DNA of 64,000 bases, taken from positions 39,068,501 through 39,132,500 of the forward strand of contig NW_024465885.1 of the NCBI RefSeq assembly GCF_017591425.1. Reading direction: 5' to 3'. The stretch comes from Ochotona curzoniae. Its lineage: Eukaryota; Chordata; Mammalia; Lagomorpha; Ochotonidae. A program made the translations under genes and the position numbers. Under the pieces are notes generated by a model. That model was not told the origin of the DNA and ran no database searches. It saw only the letters and a program-made list of their open reading frames with translations. The stretch's first letter is position 1, and each line of letters opens with the position of its first letter. Below, piece after piece: positions 22,528 to 34,877 of this stretch.

Positions 22528-22797
22528 TTTCCTGGGCAGCTGCAGAGGTCAACTGGCTAATTCTCTGTCTCCAAACGAAGGGGTCCCATGTGAGTGCCAG
22601 TTTAGTTCCAGCTGTTCCACTCCCAATCAAGGTCCGTGTTTATGGCCTGGAAAAGCAAAGGAGAATGATCCAAAGCCTTAGGACCCTGCACCCATGTCAG
22701 AGACCAGGACAAAGTTCCTGGCTCCTGGTTTCTGATTGGCTCAGTTCCTGCCATTGTGGCCAGTTTGGGAGTGAACCAACCATTAGAAGATCTGTTG

Positions 22798-22832
<35 letters not shown>

Positions 22833-22865
22833 CTTTCCACTAAAACTAAACAACTCCTTAAAGAA
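22528..22865 (+). mobile_element. CSINE, older subtype with (CT)n tail
   Basis: Head GGGCAGCTGCAGAGGTCAACTGGCTAATTCTC, body GGTCCCATGTGAGTGCCAG and CCTTAGGACCCTGCACCCATG, GGGAGTGAACCAACCATTAG, then CT repeats (about 22797-22825) and GCCTTTCCACTAAAAC. The 134-codon frame over it is a shadow. Confidence 0.8.
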
Positions 22866-23290
22866 ATGATGCTTTCCTATCATAACACTTAGAAAAGATG
22901 TTAATACCCTGGGATATGCTCCATCCTGTTGTGCTACACACTCAAACTAATGGGAAATGCATCTGTCAGTTGGCAGCACCAACTCAGGCTGTCTCAAGCA
23001 TCCATCAGCAGACTCGTGAGGGAATCCACATCTGAAGCAGATCTGTAACCAATTCTTCTCTGGAGTAGGGAGATTTCACAATTCATACTGACTTCAAAAA
23101 GTAAGGCAAGAAAAGTGCTGGTACGTGCAGAATAGGAGGTTCAGTCTTTGTGGTCATCCAGAGCTTCTCCACAGGCTGGTTCTTGATTTCTTCTTTGGAT
23201 GAGAGATTCACCTTTTTCTCCCCTCGGGGGTAGATTGTGGTCAGTGAGTCCTTATTACTTGGAATTTGTTTATTCAGTTCAGGGACAAAA
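22866..23290. other. Unassigned spacer
   Basis: No recognised element or exon. Confidence 0.35.
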
Positions 23291-23304
23291 TTTCAAAATT
23301 TCAC

Positions 23305-23400
23305 TGAGAGTGGGAGATACTGCATGCTTCCATCCTCTGGATCACTCCCCATATGGCCACGGTAACCATGGCCAGGACAGCAGAAGCAAGATGCCCTCTA
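23305..23400 (-). mobile_element. CSINE fragment
   Basis: GAGATACTGCATGCTTCCATCCTCTGGATCACTCCCCATATGGCC then GGCCAGGACAGCAGAAGC: the complement of the CSINE region before the tail. Truncated on both sides. Confidence 0.4.
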
Positions 23401-24733
23401 ATGAATGCATGATGGTGTAATTGTTAGGTGTATCACAGCAAGCTTGATTTTTTTTTTCTTAAAGTACCTTTCTATGTTCAATTTATTGTTTCAGATTGTT
23501 TAGAAAAGAAGTGAGCTGATTCAGGACCCTGCGTCCCTCCAGGGGGAGAGCCAAGTGGTGCCTAGGCAGACATGTAAAAAGCTTTGAAACCGCATTCCCC
23601 TATCCCAGCGTGAGTTTCACATGACAACACACTCTGGCTGTCACCAACTGACAGACCTCAGGAGAGATCCTATAGCTAAGCTTCTCTCAAATTCAAGAAC
23701 CTCAGTCTGTGAGCTCATGGGTATGGTATTTGGTCTATTAAGTGAAAATAACAATCTGTTAGTCAGAAATTCACTTGGATAAGAGATGCTGGCTTCCTCA
23801 TCTTCATCAAGGATCATTTTCATGAGAGGATACATCTAAACAGAAAAAAAAGACAGACTACTTACAATAATTTGATGTTTAGTGCCATGTTAACTTGTAA
23901 TTTAAATTTCCTCTGATTTATTTGTGCTTGTAAATGTTCACAGAGTATAGACGAGTGTGTTGCAGATTTTAAAAAAAAATATCTCTTCTTCTGCATTCTT
24001 GTGTCATCTATTGCCATAGTTCTTTCCCTTGGTCGTCCCGTCACCTCTCGCTGTGTGTTATTGTTCCAACTCTTCAACACTGGTCTATGACCAGTTCAAA
24101 GGAAGAAAACAATTAAATAAGAAACCATATTGTATTCATGATATATTCAGGTTCACACATCAGTCCTAAGATAGCTACCAGATCATTCCTACTGTACACA
24201 ACCAAAGTGGATAAAATGGAATCAAGTTAGATGTATTCTAGCTAATTCTCTGGGATTCTATTACTAACAAGAAAAAACATGGTGCAGAATCATGACCATT
24301 CTTCTGTAGTTTCTATAAGCATGTGCATGGACCTGGCAACTCTTAGAAGACAGATTTTCTTTTTTATCTGAATTATGTTATTAGGTAAAGTATTTCAGCA
24401 AAAGAGAAGCTTAACGGGACTTTGTGCCTAATGTAATGTTTATTCCCTTCAAGTGAAAAGCACAGTAAAAAAAAAAATGTATCTTTGATGGCTACGAGAG
24501 GAAGGTGAAACATCAAGATATTTCCTGGATTCAAAGTGAGCAATCTTATTTCTTCTTCACACCAACTGCAGGGGAAAGTAGAACCAGGCCATCTGGGTTA
24601 CTCTTCCTAAGTCTCTTCTTATAAGTGATTTTTATTTTTTTTTTAAATTCTTACATACAGTATCTCTTAATTCCAAAATACATCTAGAAGAAATTAAAGT
24701 GAAAAGTCTAATATTACTAGAAAAATAACACTG
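23401..24733. other. Unassigned spacer
   Basis: No repeat or exon recognised. Minus-strand frames of 64 and 72 codons (23641-23835; 23862-24080) have no recognised motif. Confidence 0.35.
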
Positions 24734-25067
24734 AAAGTGTCAAGGTGCCCGGCATCGTAGCCTAGTGGCTAAAGTCCTCACCTTGCATGCTCTGGGATCC
24801 CATATGGATGCCGATTCATATCCCGGCTACTCCACTTCCTATCCAGCTCCCTGCTTGTGGCCCGGGAAACTGATGGTGGATCAAGGCCTTGGGACCATGC
24901 ACCCACGTTGGAGACCTGGAAGAGGCTCCCGGCTCTGGATCGCCTAGACTCTGGCTGTTATGATCACTTGGGAAGTGAACCAGTAGGCAGAAGTTCTTCC
25001 TTTCCTTCTTTCTGTAAATAATAAAAACAAATCAAAACGAATAAGCAAAACAAAACAAAGTGTCAAG
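24734..25067 (+). mobile_element. CSINE with 11-bp target-site duplication
   Basis: Head GTGCCCGGCATCGTAGCCTAGTGGC, B-box-like CGATTCATATCCCGG, tail with repeated AAAAC. AAAGTGTCAAG flanks it at 24734-24744 and 25057-25067, a perfect match. Confidence 0.9.
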
Positions 25068-28000
25068 ATCAGTTTACTTCAATTACATTGGTAAAATGAT
25101 AACCATGCCACAAAACCATATAAGATGGATAGGATAAGGCAGCTTGTTACATTAATGCCACCAAAAAAGAAACAACAAACAAACAAACAACAAATCTGTC
25201 ACTGAGCTGTTGTAGGAGATAGCAGATACTCTGACTTCTGGTATTAAATCTGGTATGAAATTTTTATGTCTTTCGCATCACTAGTATGGATCCTTGCTAA
25301 GTTACAATATGCAAATTTAAATTTTAAAGTCCTCATATGGCAAAATGTGATTCTCTTGTGTATCTTACAAATGAAATACAAAACTTGGTCAGTATATGTT
25401 TAAATTTTAATGACTTATACACATTTTCTCTCCTTAAGAAAAGTTTCAAAAGCAAAAATAATCACCGCAGAAGTCATCGGAGAGCACTGAAGTGTTTTAA
25501 GGCAGCCAACTTCTGCAATTTCTTGTTAAAGTTTTGTGAGGTGAAGTTGGCCTAACACAGATATTTTCCAGAGATGGGGAGCTGGCAAATACGATTAACA
25601 CTGGCATTTCACTAATGAAAAATAAAACGGTTCAAGAGTTTGGAAAGTACACAATGTGTGTTTGTGCATCTTTATCTGTTAATGATCTGAGTTGAATAAT
25701 TGGAAGCTACAAATAACTTTCACAACTGAAGAAGTAAATGAATTTGTAGAAAAAAAAAAATGTGCTCCTTGGTAGGAAACATTTGGTGTAGAGAGCTTCC
25801 CCTACTTTAAAATATAAAATTAAAGAAATAACTGGAAAAGACTTGGATGTTAAAATCCAAGCAGTTAACTTTGCATAATTGTAAAATAATGTTCCTGCTG
25901 AGTATCCTATAAAACGAAATGAAAAGCAAACAGTCATCTAGATGGCTTCTATTCACTGTTCAGGTAACTCACTAAAGTGTCTGTTACATTAGTCAACAGT
26001 GAGAGAACATTTAGTACATGCATATTAGGAGAAAGATAGCAATTTCAAAGCTTGTTGGAAAGACACATCAAGTGCTGGACAACGGTTGACAACCACAGGT
26101 AGATTTTAAAGAATCATCAAAACACTTAGACTAGTATCTATTTGCTAGTAGCAGCAGAACCCATGTAACCAGATTTTCTTCAAACAGCTGTAATGATACA
26201 CTACGCATAAACACAATGCCTGGGAAATTAAGTTAACATTTTAATCATCATTCTTAGAATTAGTTGTGCCTGATTGTACAAACAGTATTTGCTGGTGGTA
26301 AGCATCCATCGTAAAATCCTCTACTTTTTGAGACTTAATTGCATATACATTTGCTTTGTAGAATATACAACTCTCTACAGAGGATCTTGTAAATATGGAT
26401 CTTCCAGTTCAGGTAGAAAAAAGGAAAATCCTGAGTCCACATTCTGTCTTATTCCAGCGTTTCAACATGGCATAGGACACATGATTGAATGTTTATCTGG
26501 CTGGCACTACAATCCACAGGATTAAAACTGCACTGTAACCAGGATGCTTAGTCAATCCAGTGGATTCCAGAACCATAAGCTACATCCAGAAATATATAGC
26601 TAAGCTTCTGATGCTGTTACGTAAAATAAAAGAAAAACTTTTGACCCCTCTTTTTGGATCCTCTTCAAAAGTTTAAAAAACTACAAATCACATGGTTGGA
26701 TGTTGCAGATTTCTTTGTCCCCAACTTAAGTATGGATAGGAATATCAATTATTTTCAGTGGAGAATGTGTTCAGAATACATTCACTCTAGCTCTATTTAT
26801 TCACTCTAATAAGTAACAGTAAAGAGAAATGTAAACTCATGGAACAGTTACTAGCAAGCTCTAGGTCTAGTCGAGGAAGAAAATTGAAACTTAAAAGAGC
26901 AATTACTGAGCATCAAGTCTCGAAAAACCAAGGTTTCTAGTATTACAGTTTTTAAATAAAATTTTTACTTATGTACAATGGTTTTGTCTTTTAATTGCAC
27001 TTAGCATTGGAAAACATTTTTCAAAAGAAGGAGAGAGATGAGAGAAAGAGAGAGAGAGAGATGTAGTACTAGAAATAAGGTGGAAAGAGAAAGAAATCTA
27101 CCATAGTTGCAGTGGAACCTTTATTTATTTCAAGAAAAATTTAAGTTCCAATTATGTAAATTCAAACCTAGTTTTTGAACTAATTTCACTGATAATTCAG
27201 TTGTATTTCTGTAGCTTGTTTACTAACAACATTTTATTTTTAACTTATTTCTCATTTACAATGTAACTCAGACTCAAATCTTTTATCTTAGTTGTCATAG
27301 TAAGCAACAAAAAAATTTCATGAAGCCAAAAATGATTTGCAGATTTTATTTCTAAGATGGAGTAGAAATACTTGTTTTGAGAATAGGATTCAAGCTTTAC
27401 TTCTCCAAGTAGTTTTCTGGGCAACAGTGAAATATATGACTCCTTAATGTAGTTTTTAGATTCCTAAGACTAACTAACTTCATTTCCTTAAAATATAGGA
27501 CTTTTCTGTAACTGTTACTAGCAAAAGAAAAAAAAAGCAAAAGAAAGAGAGAAAGAAACAATTTTAAAAATCAACTATAAAATCACTTTTGACAGCACAA
27601 AACAGCATTTACCTTTAATTTCAGTATGTATAACAATATCATTTACCTTTAGTTTCAATATATTTAATAATATCATTTACCTTTAGTTTCAATATGTTTA
27701 ATATAGTAAAGATAAAAATTTTCAAAGTATTAGTTGGCTAAATAAGATACTTTTATCCTCATTGACTTTCTGGAGAATTACATATATATAAATAATTTAA
27801 ACTAGATAAATGTAAATTTTATATATAATTATATGTAAACATAAATTTAAATATATACATATTAATTTGTTAATCAAGTGATTCACATATCAGTAATATG
27901 TCATTGAATATTAATTCATGAGCAAATGCTTACATCAATTCTTAGGAAATATAAAACCATTGTTAAAATTAAAACATATACCTGACACAATAGGGCAATC

Positions 28001-28075
28001 ATTGTAGAAGGGACATCTGTAAAAGGATTTATAGTCTTTTTAAACTGTGCTGACCCTGAAACATCTCCATGTTCA
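25068..28075. other. AT-rich unassigned spacer
   Basis: About 3 kb with no recognised repeat family or gene apart from an AG run (27046-27060) and the 34-bp tandem repeat noted separately. Reading frames of 72-83 codons have no motif. Confidence 0.4.
27606..27707. repeat. 34-bp tandem repeat, three copies
   Basis: Three contiguous 34-bp units starting with CATTTACCTTTARTTTCART at 27606, 27640 and 27674. Copies 2 and 3 are nearly identical and copy 1 has several changes. AT-rich, non-coding. Confidence 0.85.
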
Positions 28076-28079
28076 AAGT

Positions 28080-28147
28080 ATATTTGATCTCTCTCCTTCT
28101 GCGTGTAAGTCTGCCTTTCAAATAAACAATAAGTCTTTTAAAAATGT
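28080..28147 (+). mobile_element. CSINE 3' tail fragment
   Basis: TGATCTCTCTCCTTCTGCGTGTAAGTCTGCCTTTCAAATAAAC plus AAGTCTTTTAAAAAT is the terminal part of a CSINE with no body. Confidence 0.5.
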
Positions 28148-29013
28148 CCTGTCGCTATTTAGTTGGTATGTATAATTCTCCTTAAAACTGATGGAGCTTG
28201 ATGGGTTCATGATGTTCTAGGATACCAAATGAATTTCTGTCCTGCAAGCCTTCTTGGTTTTACAAGATCCTAGTATTGTTGCTTATCCTCTTTTGAACAC
28301 TGTATCCTGCAGTGCTATGGACATGATTCTTACTTCTTCATTTGAATGTTCTGCTTTGGGTCTCTGGCCTGGTACGAAACCTACCCAATCCAGCTCTTTG
28401 ATAGACTACTTTCTTAATTCAAAATGTGTAAACCATGCAGTTGATAGAGAAACACTACTATGAATTTGGGTTGAACCTCCTATGATAGTGTTAAAGAAAT
28501 GCATATTTAAGAGAGGCCATATAAGCCAGGCAGAAGGACCAAAATTATATGACTCACACTCTTAAAAAAAGAATAGAAAATTTATGAAAAAAATAACATA
28601 ATAAAGTCATATGGTACATATGACACCCTGCCAAAAGAAAATAGCATTAAGACAAGTGCCTTAAAATTTTTTCATTTTATTCCAACAGCAATACATAGAC
28701 ATTAAAGGAATTGAATAAGAACGTACAGCATGATGGGTTCATTTATTCATTCATTCCTTTACTCAGAATGAATTTTTACATATTCTCTTGGGTCTAGCAG
28801 GGTGGGGAATTGCTCAGATACAATATGAAGATACAAATACACTGTGACACTTAATGATTCAGTGAAGACTGTATTATGAGCATCTGATGGTATTATTTTA
28901 CTCAAAAAATATGGATATGTTAATTTACATTGGCATTTCCACTGCAGGAAAGGTACATTATTTCAAAAGCAATGTAACATATAGAATCAGACAACATAAG
29001 TTGGGCAAGGAAT
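28148..29013. other. Unassigned spacer
   Basis: The stretch TTCATTTATTCATTCATTCCTTTACTCAG (28739-28768) resembles the end of an old mammalian interspersed repeat but is too short to name. No gene. Confidence 0.35.
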
Positions 29014-29015
29014 CC

Positions 29016-29375
29016 TTTTTTTTTTTTAAGATTTTATTTATTTATTCTCTTTTTTTAAAGGTTATTTATTTATTATTTAAAAATCAGAACCAAAGTAGAG
29101 GAAAGACAAAGATCCTTCAGCATTGATTCACTTCTCCAGTGGCTATAATGGCCTGAGCTGCACCGATCTGAACACAGGAGCCAGGAGCTTCTTCTGGGTC
29201 CCCCGCTCTGATGCAGGGTCCCAAGGCTTTAGGTTGTCCTCAACTGCTTTCCAAGACTACAAACAGGGATGTTGATGGGAAGTGGTACTGCCAGCATTAG
29301 AAGTGGCACCCTTATGGGATCCCGGAATACTCAAGATGAAAACTTTAGCCACCATCCTACCACACCGGGCCCCAC
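29016..29375 (-). mobile_element. CSINE, minus strand, with split tail
   Basis: Begins with T-run and AAGATTTTATTTATTTATTC, a second A-rich tail copy (AAAGGTTATTTATTTATTATT), then the body complement (GATTCACTTCTCCAGTGGCTATAATGGCC; TGGGATCCCGGAATACTC) to the head ACCACACCGGGCCC. The doubled tail suggests two poly-A events or tail expansion. No clear duplication. Confidence 0.82.
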
Positions 29376-29825
29376 GGAATAATACTTCCTCAGGAAGAAG
29401 TGATTAATGAGATCTGGAGAGTGAGAGGGCTCACTAAGCAAATACAGAAAGAAATGTGTCCATTATCACCATTGTGACACAAGAAGATGGGTTTAAGCAA
29501 GGTGAGTAAAGACCAACATAGCCAGAGAGTAAACGCAGTCATTGGATTTTGAGACGTGTCTACAGACACAGAACAACAACAACAACAAGTCATAGAAGTC
29601 GAGAGAATGTTCTATGTATAGACTCTGCACATCAGAAGACTCTGAAGGATTTTAAGCTAAAAGTGCGATGAGCAGGAATGATTGCTTTCCTCCTAGTTCA
29701 TGTGTGGGAGATGTGGAATTATCACCAGACTGGACAAGGGAGAGCTTCGTAGAAATATTACTAGAATCATACAGAAAATAGTAAGAGCAAAGATAAGCTA
29801 ACAAATTCTACAAATCTTTCCAAAA
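29376..29825. other. Unassigned spacer
   Basis: Only an AAC trinucleotide run (29572-29587) is notable. The 67-codon minus frame through this run is not credible. Confidence 0.4.
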
Positions 29826-29829
29826 GTAT

Positions 29830-30145
29830 TTCTCAACTTTTATTTTTAAAATATATGCTTTCACCTTGCTTAAAAGGTGACACAGAGAGTAATATCTTGT
29901 ATATATTGGTTTGCCACCACAGTGTCAGCAACTGCTGGGGCTGAAGGTCAGGCTGAAACCAGAAGCAGAGTATGGATTCCCACATGAATAACAAACACCC
30001 AAATATCTGAGCCATTGCCAACTGCCTCCCATGGCATATGTTAGCAGAATGATTGAGCAGAAGCACAGCTTGAATTAAAAAAAAAAAAGTCGCTGATACG
30101 AGATGCAAATGTTCCAAACAATGTGTTCACTGCTGAGCTAAATGT
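29830..30145 (-). mobile_element. Old CSINE, minus strand
   Basis: Diverged: CACCACAGTGTCAGCAACTGCTGGGGCTG, AACCAGAAGCAGAGTATGG, CACATGAATAAC, GCCATTGCCAACTGCCTCCC, ending at ACAATGTGTTCACTGCTGAGC. The 94-codon minus frame is a shadow. Confidence 0.6.
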
Positions 30146-31235
30146 CCTTCAATTTTATTTTTTAGTACTCTGCTTTTGGACATGTCACATGGCCCGTATC
30201 CTATGAAATTTTAATATAGAATTACAAAGTATATCTGTTTATGTGCTGTGTGTGCCTCTGTTTTTATGCACAATGAAGTTTTCTAACTCCACCTAAAATG
30301 TTAGAGTACATTATAGCCCCCTTGAGGTCAATATATAACTCATGCATAGCACAAGATTATGACTTAGAGTTGATCTCAGCAGGATGTGTTAAATAGCAAG
30401 CAAGACTAATAAGTCAGCTCTGTGATATGATGATGCCATTTTTACAAGAAGAACACTGGAAATGGAGCAGGCTTGAGTGAGTCCAGACATCATGGGTTCT
30501 ATATCAGCCTACAGATCCAACTGAGCATGCTTACTGGTCAGAAACTTTATTCCTTTTGGCATCAGATACAAGCAGGGAGTACTATCTTACAAGAAGTTGT
30601 CTCTGTAAATCATGGCATAGCTAGCATGCTAACATCTTCCAACTTAGAAGATCTATTCCTGAAGACCTATTTCATCCTGTTGATGCCAGTAGCCTTGTAG
30701 CTAAGATGGAGCAAGAATTAGAGTTTGTTTTGACTAAAGTAATTATGAAGTCTGAACAAGTGAGAAAAACGTGGTATATCCAGGGAAATTTGGAATCAGG
30801 TCATTTGGTTTTGTTTTATTTTTTATTTTAAATGCACTAAATCTTTGAGTTGATAGGAAGAATGCTCTGAAAAGTGAAGCATTCTTAAATGTCTTGATCT
30901 GGAATTAAAGAAGGAAGAAAGTTGTAGAAACTTCTTATCAGTACTATGAAAAGTGCAAAATTAAAAGCATCTGGAAGTATTTTTACTTTTATTTTTGTCA
31001 GTGTGAAAAACAAGTTTGATTTGGCTCTTAGGAGTAGGCGATGTTATGAAAGAAAAGGTAAAAACTAAAAAGAAAACTTGAATTGACCAAGAAAGCAAAA
31101 ATTATGCAACATGAAAAGATTATTGCAAATATAATATAAATTGATAAGCACAAAAATTTCTAAAAAGTTCACTTATGATATAAAGGTGGAAATAGATTAT
31201 CCAAGCAAAGCTAAAATGCACAGTTTCAAGTTGCA
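30146..31235. other. Unassigned spacer
   Basis: AT-rich, no recognised repeat or exon. A 75-codon plus frame at 30473-30700 has no known motif. Confidence 0.35.
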
Positions 31236-31239
31236 TTAT

Positions 31240-31480
31240 TTACTTTATTTGAATAATATTTAAACATTTTTATGTCATTTGAAAGGGAGAGAGAGAGAAA
31301 GTGAGAGAGAATGATTTTCCATGTATGATTTATGTCACCCTCCAAATACCTGCCAAAACAGTTGTTGGGTCAAATGGAAGCCAGGCGCCATGTTCAAATC
31401 ACCTGATCTGAACCTTTGACTTTTATCAGCTAGGATATTTTCTAATTATTAGCCAATGATACTGACTGCTGACTTAATTT
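31240..31480 (-). mobile_element. Truncated old CSINE, minus strand
   Basis: TATGTCATTTGAAAGGGAGAGAGAGAGAAAGTGAGAGAG, then TGATTTATGTCACCCTCC, GTCAAATGGAAGCCAGGC. Older rabbit-like type. Immediately followed by a second CSINE in the same orientation. Confidence 0.6.
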
Positions 31481-31790
31481 TATTAGGTTTTTTAAAAATT
31501 AATTGCAAAGGCAGTGTTGGAGAGAGAGAAAGAGAGAGAGAGAGACTTTCCATCTGGTTCCCTCCCCAAGGTGGCACAAATGTTGGAGATAGGTGAGGTC
31601 AAAAGTGGGAATCCAGAGCTGCCCCTGGGCTCAAGTGAAGAGGCATTTAGCCAACAACTATTATAACCCCAGGATCATTGGCAGGTACTTGGATCAGAAG
31701 TGGAGCATCAGGGTCTGGAATCACATGGCATGTCCATGTCCTGGGGCTAGTAGAGGGGCTTTGCCCACTACACTATAATGTGACTGACTT
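31481..31790 (-). mobile_element. Old CSINE, minus strand
   Basis: TTGCAAAGGCAGTGTTGGAGAGAGAGAAAGAGAG, TTTCCATCTGGTTCCCTCCCC, AGGATCATTGGCAGGTACTTGGATCAGAAGTGGAGC, head complement CCCACTACACTATAATGTG. Full-length but diverged. Confidence 0.7.
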
Positions 31791-32829
31791 ACTAGTAATA
31801 GAAAGAATAACTCCCCCAAGTTTATATTTTGGGTACTTTCTACCTATTTCTTATTATGAATAATGCTGCAAATATCATCCCCCCAAAAAAAGAATATGTG
31901 AAATTGTGTTAAATAGTATACAACTACTATAATATACAAGGGCAAATCTTACTTGAAAGATGTCAAAACAGAAGAATAAATTCTGTAATAAACACAACTT
32001 GACTAACTTCAACAATTACACATGATTATGCTTTAAGATTTTTGTGATTGTGTGAGGAGTTGCAAAAATTTCATGGAAATGGACCATCTATTTATTTTAC
32101 TTTTTCTTAAACTTTGGAATCCTTTCATATTTTTATGCATAGATGTATGCACACATAGTGGTACTGCTAAAATATGAATTAAAAAGTTAAAAAAAATATT
32201 ACTCACAAGTAAGTAAAAAGTGAATATATCAATGACACAATACCTAACTGGTCATGGGAGAAGCAGAATTATAATTTTGCTGGTTTTAGACCATTTGAGG
32301 AACAAGAATGTATGCTCCTTTTTTTTTTTACTATTTTTTAATCAAAGCAAGACATTTGATTAAATGTCCAACAGGACAAAATCAAACAAAACGAGATTTT
32401 TTCTTTTTAAAAAATGTTCACATTTCTTTTCTAAGAAGGTGAAATACAGAAGTAATTAACATTTTCTCTTTGCATTATTAGCTAAGGATGTGAGATAACT
32501 GCATTAAAATTGTAACTAAATATTTTAGAAAATTATAATATTACAAATATTTTGCATAAAAGAAAATGAACATACAAATTATTGAGAAATTAGGTATTTT
32601 ATTTGCATTATGCCTACAAATAACAGAATTATAAAAGAGGCAAGCCTAACAAATTAATAGTTGTCAGGAAAATCCGAGAGGATGAAAATAAAAGCCATAA
32701 TTCATCAATTACAAGTTTCATACTAAACACTAATAAAAGTGCATATTAATGCAAAAAAGATAAAAAGTATGCAATTAAAGTATTTCATCTGAAAGTAACT
32801 TACTAAATGTTAGTAAGTCCTTGTATATT
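31791..32829. other. AT-rich unassigned spacer
   Basis: Uniformly AT-rich with no recognised element. Confidence 0.4.
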
Positions 32830-33443
32830 AAGAGTAACTGAAGGAGAACCAAGATGGCTGAATGGGGTAAGGGCACGTTTAAACAGTGGGAGAAATATTA
32901 ACCAGTGTGAAGCAGAAAGGGCACATTCCAGGAAATGAGAGAGAAAAGAACAACATCAAAGGAGTACCTGGAGATTGACAAGCACAGGAAAACAACGAAA
33001 ACAAGAGTGTGGTGCTGCAGTGACCTAGCAGCATTCAGCAAGTGGCGATCCAAATTGCAGCGGCAGCGAGAACTACACCAGCAACCAGGTGGAAGGGACT
33101 TTCACCTGTGGAGCTCAGGAGGTGAACCCAGACATAAACTGCCCATGGTGCTGGTTTGTTTGATTTGACCAGGAGCAGATACAAAGCAGAAGGTCCCAGA
33201 CCGGCAGTGAAGGAACAGGATGGATTTTACAACACATTCTGTACCATAGAGCTAGGACTTGGGGTTACAGAGACCATGATGTAAATCTAACATAAGAACC
33301 CAGACCTGGAGCTCACTGGAGGTTGTGGCACAAGAGACAGCAAACAAGGAGCATATAGCCATATACCAACTACAATAAAGAAAATTGAACTGTAGACAGC
33401 TTAGAAACCTGCCCCAAGGAGAAGACTGCTAGCCAGAAGTACA

Positions 33444-34480
33444 ATGACCCAGGGCTAAAGAAGAGAAAGAGGCACAATGATTATTACTGAAGACTCCCCT
33501 GCAAAGGAGCAAAACCCTTTGCCAGCCTCAGGGTTAACTGAGGAAGACATCGAGAAAATGGGGGATGCAGAATTCAAAACACTTGTTATAAAGCTTCTTA
33601 TCAACAATGAGAAGCACATAAAGTAGACATTCAAGGAATTCAAAGAATATGTCACACTGGAAATGAATCAAATGAAAGCTGATATATCAGAAGTGAAAAA
33701 TACAGTGGAGCAAATTAAAAGTACAGAAGTGGAAAATACAGTGGAGCAAATTAAAAGTACAGAAGTGAAAAATACAGTGGAGCAAATTAAAAGTACAGAA
33801 GTGAAAAATACAGTGGAGCAAATTAAAAGTACAGTAGAGAGTCTTCAAAATAGAATGAAGGAGGTAAAAGAAAGAATTTCAAAATTAGAAGACATTTTTT
33901 GTCACCAGGGAGAAACAAACAAAAAACTCGAAGCAGAGCTGGGTCAAGTTAAAAAAGAAAGGATTCAAGAATTGAAAGACGCTATTAAGGGGCCAAATTT
34001 AAAAGTTATGAGCTTCCCAGATGGCGTAGAAAGAGAAGCTGGGATTAAAAGTGTATTCAATGAAATAATAAGGGAAAATTTCCTGAATCTATAGAAAGAA
34101 TTCAGAAACAACATCCAGGAGGGACACAGAACTCCCAAAGGCTTGACCAAAAGCCATCTTTACCAGGACACATGATAGATAATCAAACTCTCTTCAACTG
34201 AACATAAGGAAAAGATCCTTAAATATGCATCTGAAAAAAACAACTGATACAAAAACAATGCCAATTAAACTCACAGGAGATCTCTCACAGGAAACTCTAC
34301 AGGCAAGAAAAGAATGGAGTGACATATTCCAGATTCTAAACATAAAAAAATTGTCAGCCCAAAATAACATACCCAGCAAAACTTTCCTTTGTCTTTGAAA
34401 ATGAAATAAAAATTTTCCACAGTAAAGAAAAGTTAAAAGAATTTACACCCTCCAAACCTGCCTTCCCAATTTTGACAGAG
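33444..34480 (+). pseudogene. Degenerate LINE-1 ORF1
   Basis: L1 ORF1 protein is an RNA-binding nucleic-acid chaperone with an N-terminal region, coiled coil, RRM and C-terminal domain. Here a possible start at 33444 is followed by in-frame stops at 33456 and 33624-33626. The longest clean stretch, 33663-34094, has the coiled-coil region with a fourfold EVKNTVEQIKST-type repeat, then KKERIQELKDAIKGPNLKV and GVEREAGIKSVFNEIIRENF, typical of the coiled-coil to RRM transition. It ends at a stop at 34092-34094. Later sequence still resembles the C-terminal domain (RRSLTGNSTGKKRME-like, shifted frames) up to about 34480. Broken in several places. Confidence 0.8.
33690..33833 (+). repeat. 36-bp in-frame tandem repeat in ORF1, four copies
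   Basis: Units start at 33690, 33726, 33762 and 33798. They are near-identical (GAAGTGAAAAATACAGTGGA onward; one A-to-G change in unit 2). Each adds 12 codons, so the reading frame stays open. The repeat is in the coiled-coil region, where ORF1 length variation is known in mouse L1. Near-identity says the expansion is recent relative to the stops. Confidence 0.95.
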
Positions 34481-34579
34481 GAAAGGAATAGCACCCACCA
34501 AAAGTCAAACGCAAATGTGAAAATGTTATCCCAGCAAAATAACAACAGAAGACTAAATGACAAAACCAAATTACCACCC

Positions 34580-34712
34580 ATTCATATTAACCCTAAATGT
34601 AAATGGCTTAAACTCATCAATCAAATGTCACAGATGAATAAACTGCATTAAAAAACAAAACCCATCTATTTGTAGCCTCCAGCAGACACATTTTACCAAG
34701 AAAAATCAACAG
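34580..34712 (+). pseudogene. LINE-1 ORF2 endonuclease start, remnant
   Basis: Encodes ILTLNVNGLNSSIKC, then a stop, then KKQNPSICSLQQTHFTK: the opening of the L1 endonuclease (strand with the N in NVNGLN). Family ORF2 is about 1,270 residues; only about 45 codons are present, and reverse transcriptase is absent. Same end-point as copy A. Confidence 0.75.
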
Positions 34713-34877
34713 TAACTCTATCTCATGGATTTTAATTTTTTTATTAGTTTCATCTCTTCAAAAACAGTTTCTTGTGATTAAATTCTTCAAAGACTCATAG
34801 ATCATACAGAAGCATCATTTTCATAAACAAGGTTCTTGTTTTTCTTTTTCATTTCTTCAGTGACAGATTAGTCATTC

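Noticed and set aside
22488..22892. 134-codon plus frame
   Set aside because: Runs along an older CSINE, including its CT repeat (SLSLSLS); no independent motif.
27606..27707. CRISPR-like array
   Set aside because: The 34-bp units are contiguous without spacers, and the genome is mammalian.
33663..34094. Intact ORF1 protein gene of 143 residues
   Set aside because: It is only the middle part of L1 ORF1; in-frame stops lie upstream (33456, 33624) and it ends before the RRM and C-terminal domain, which continue in broken frames.
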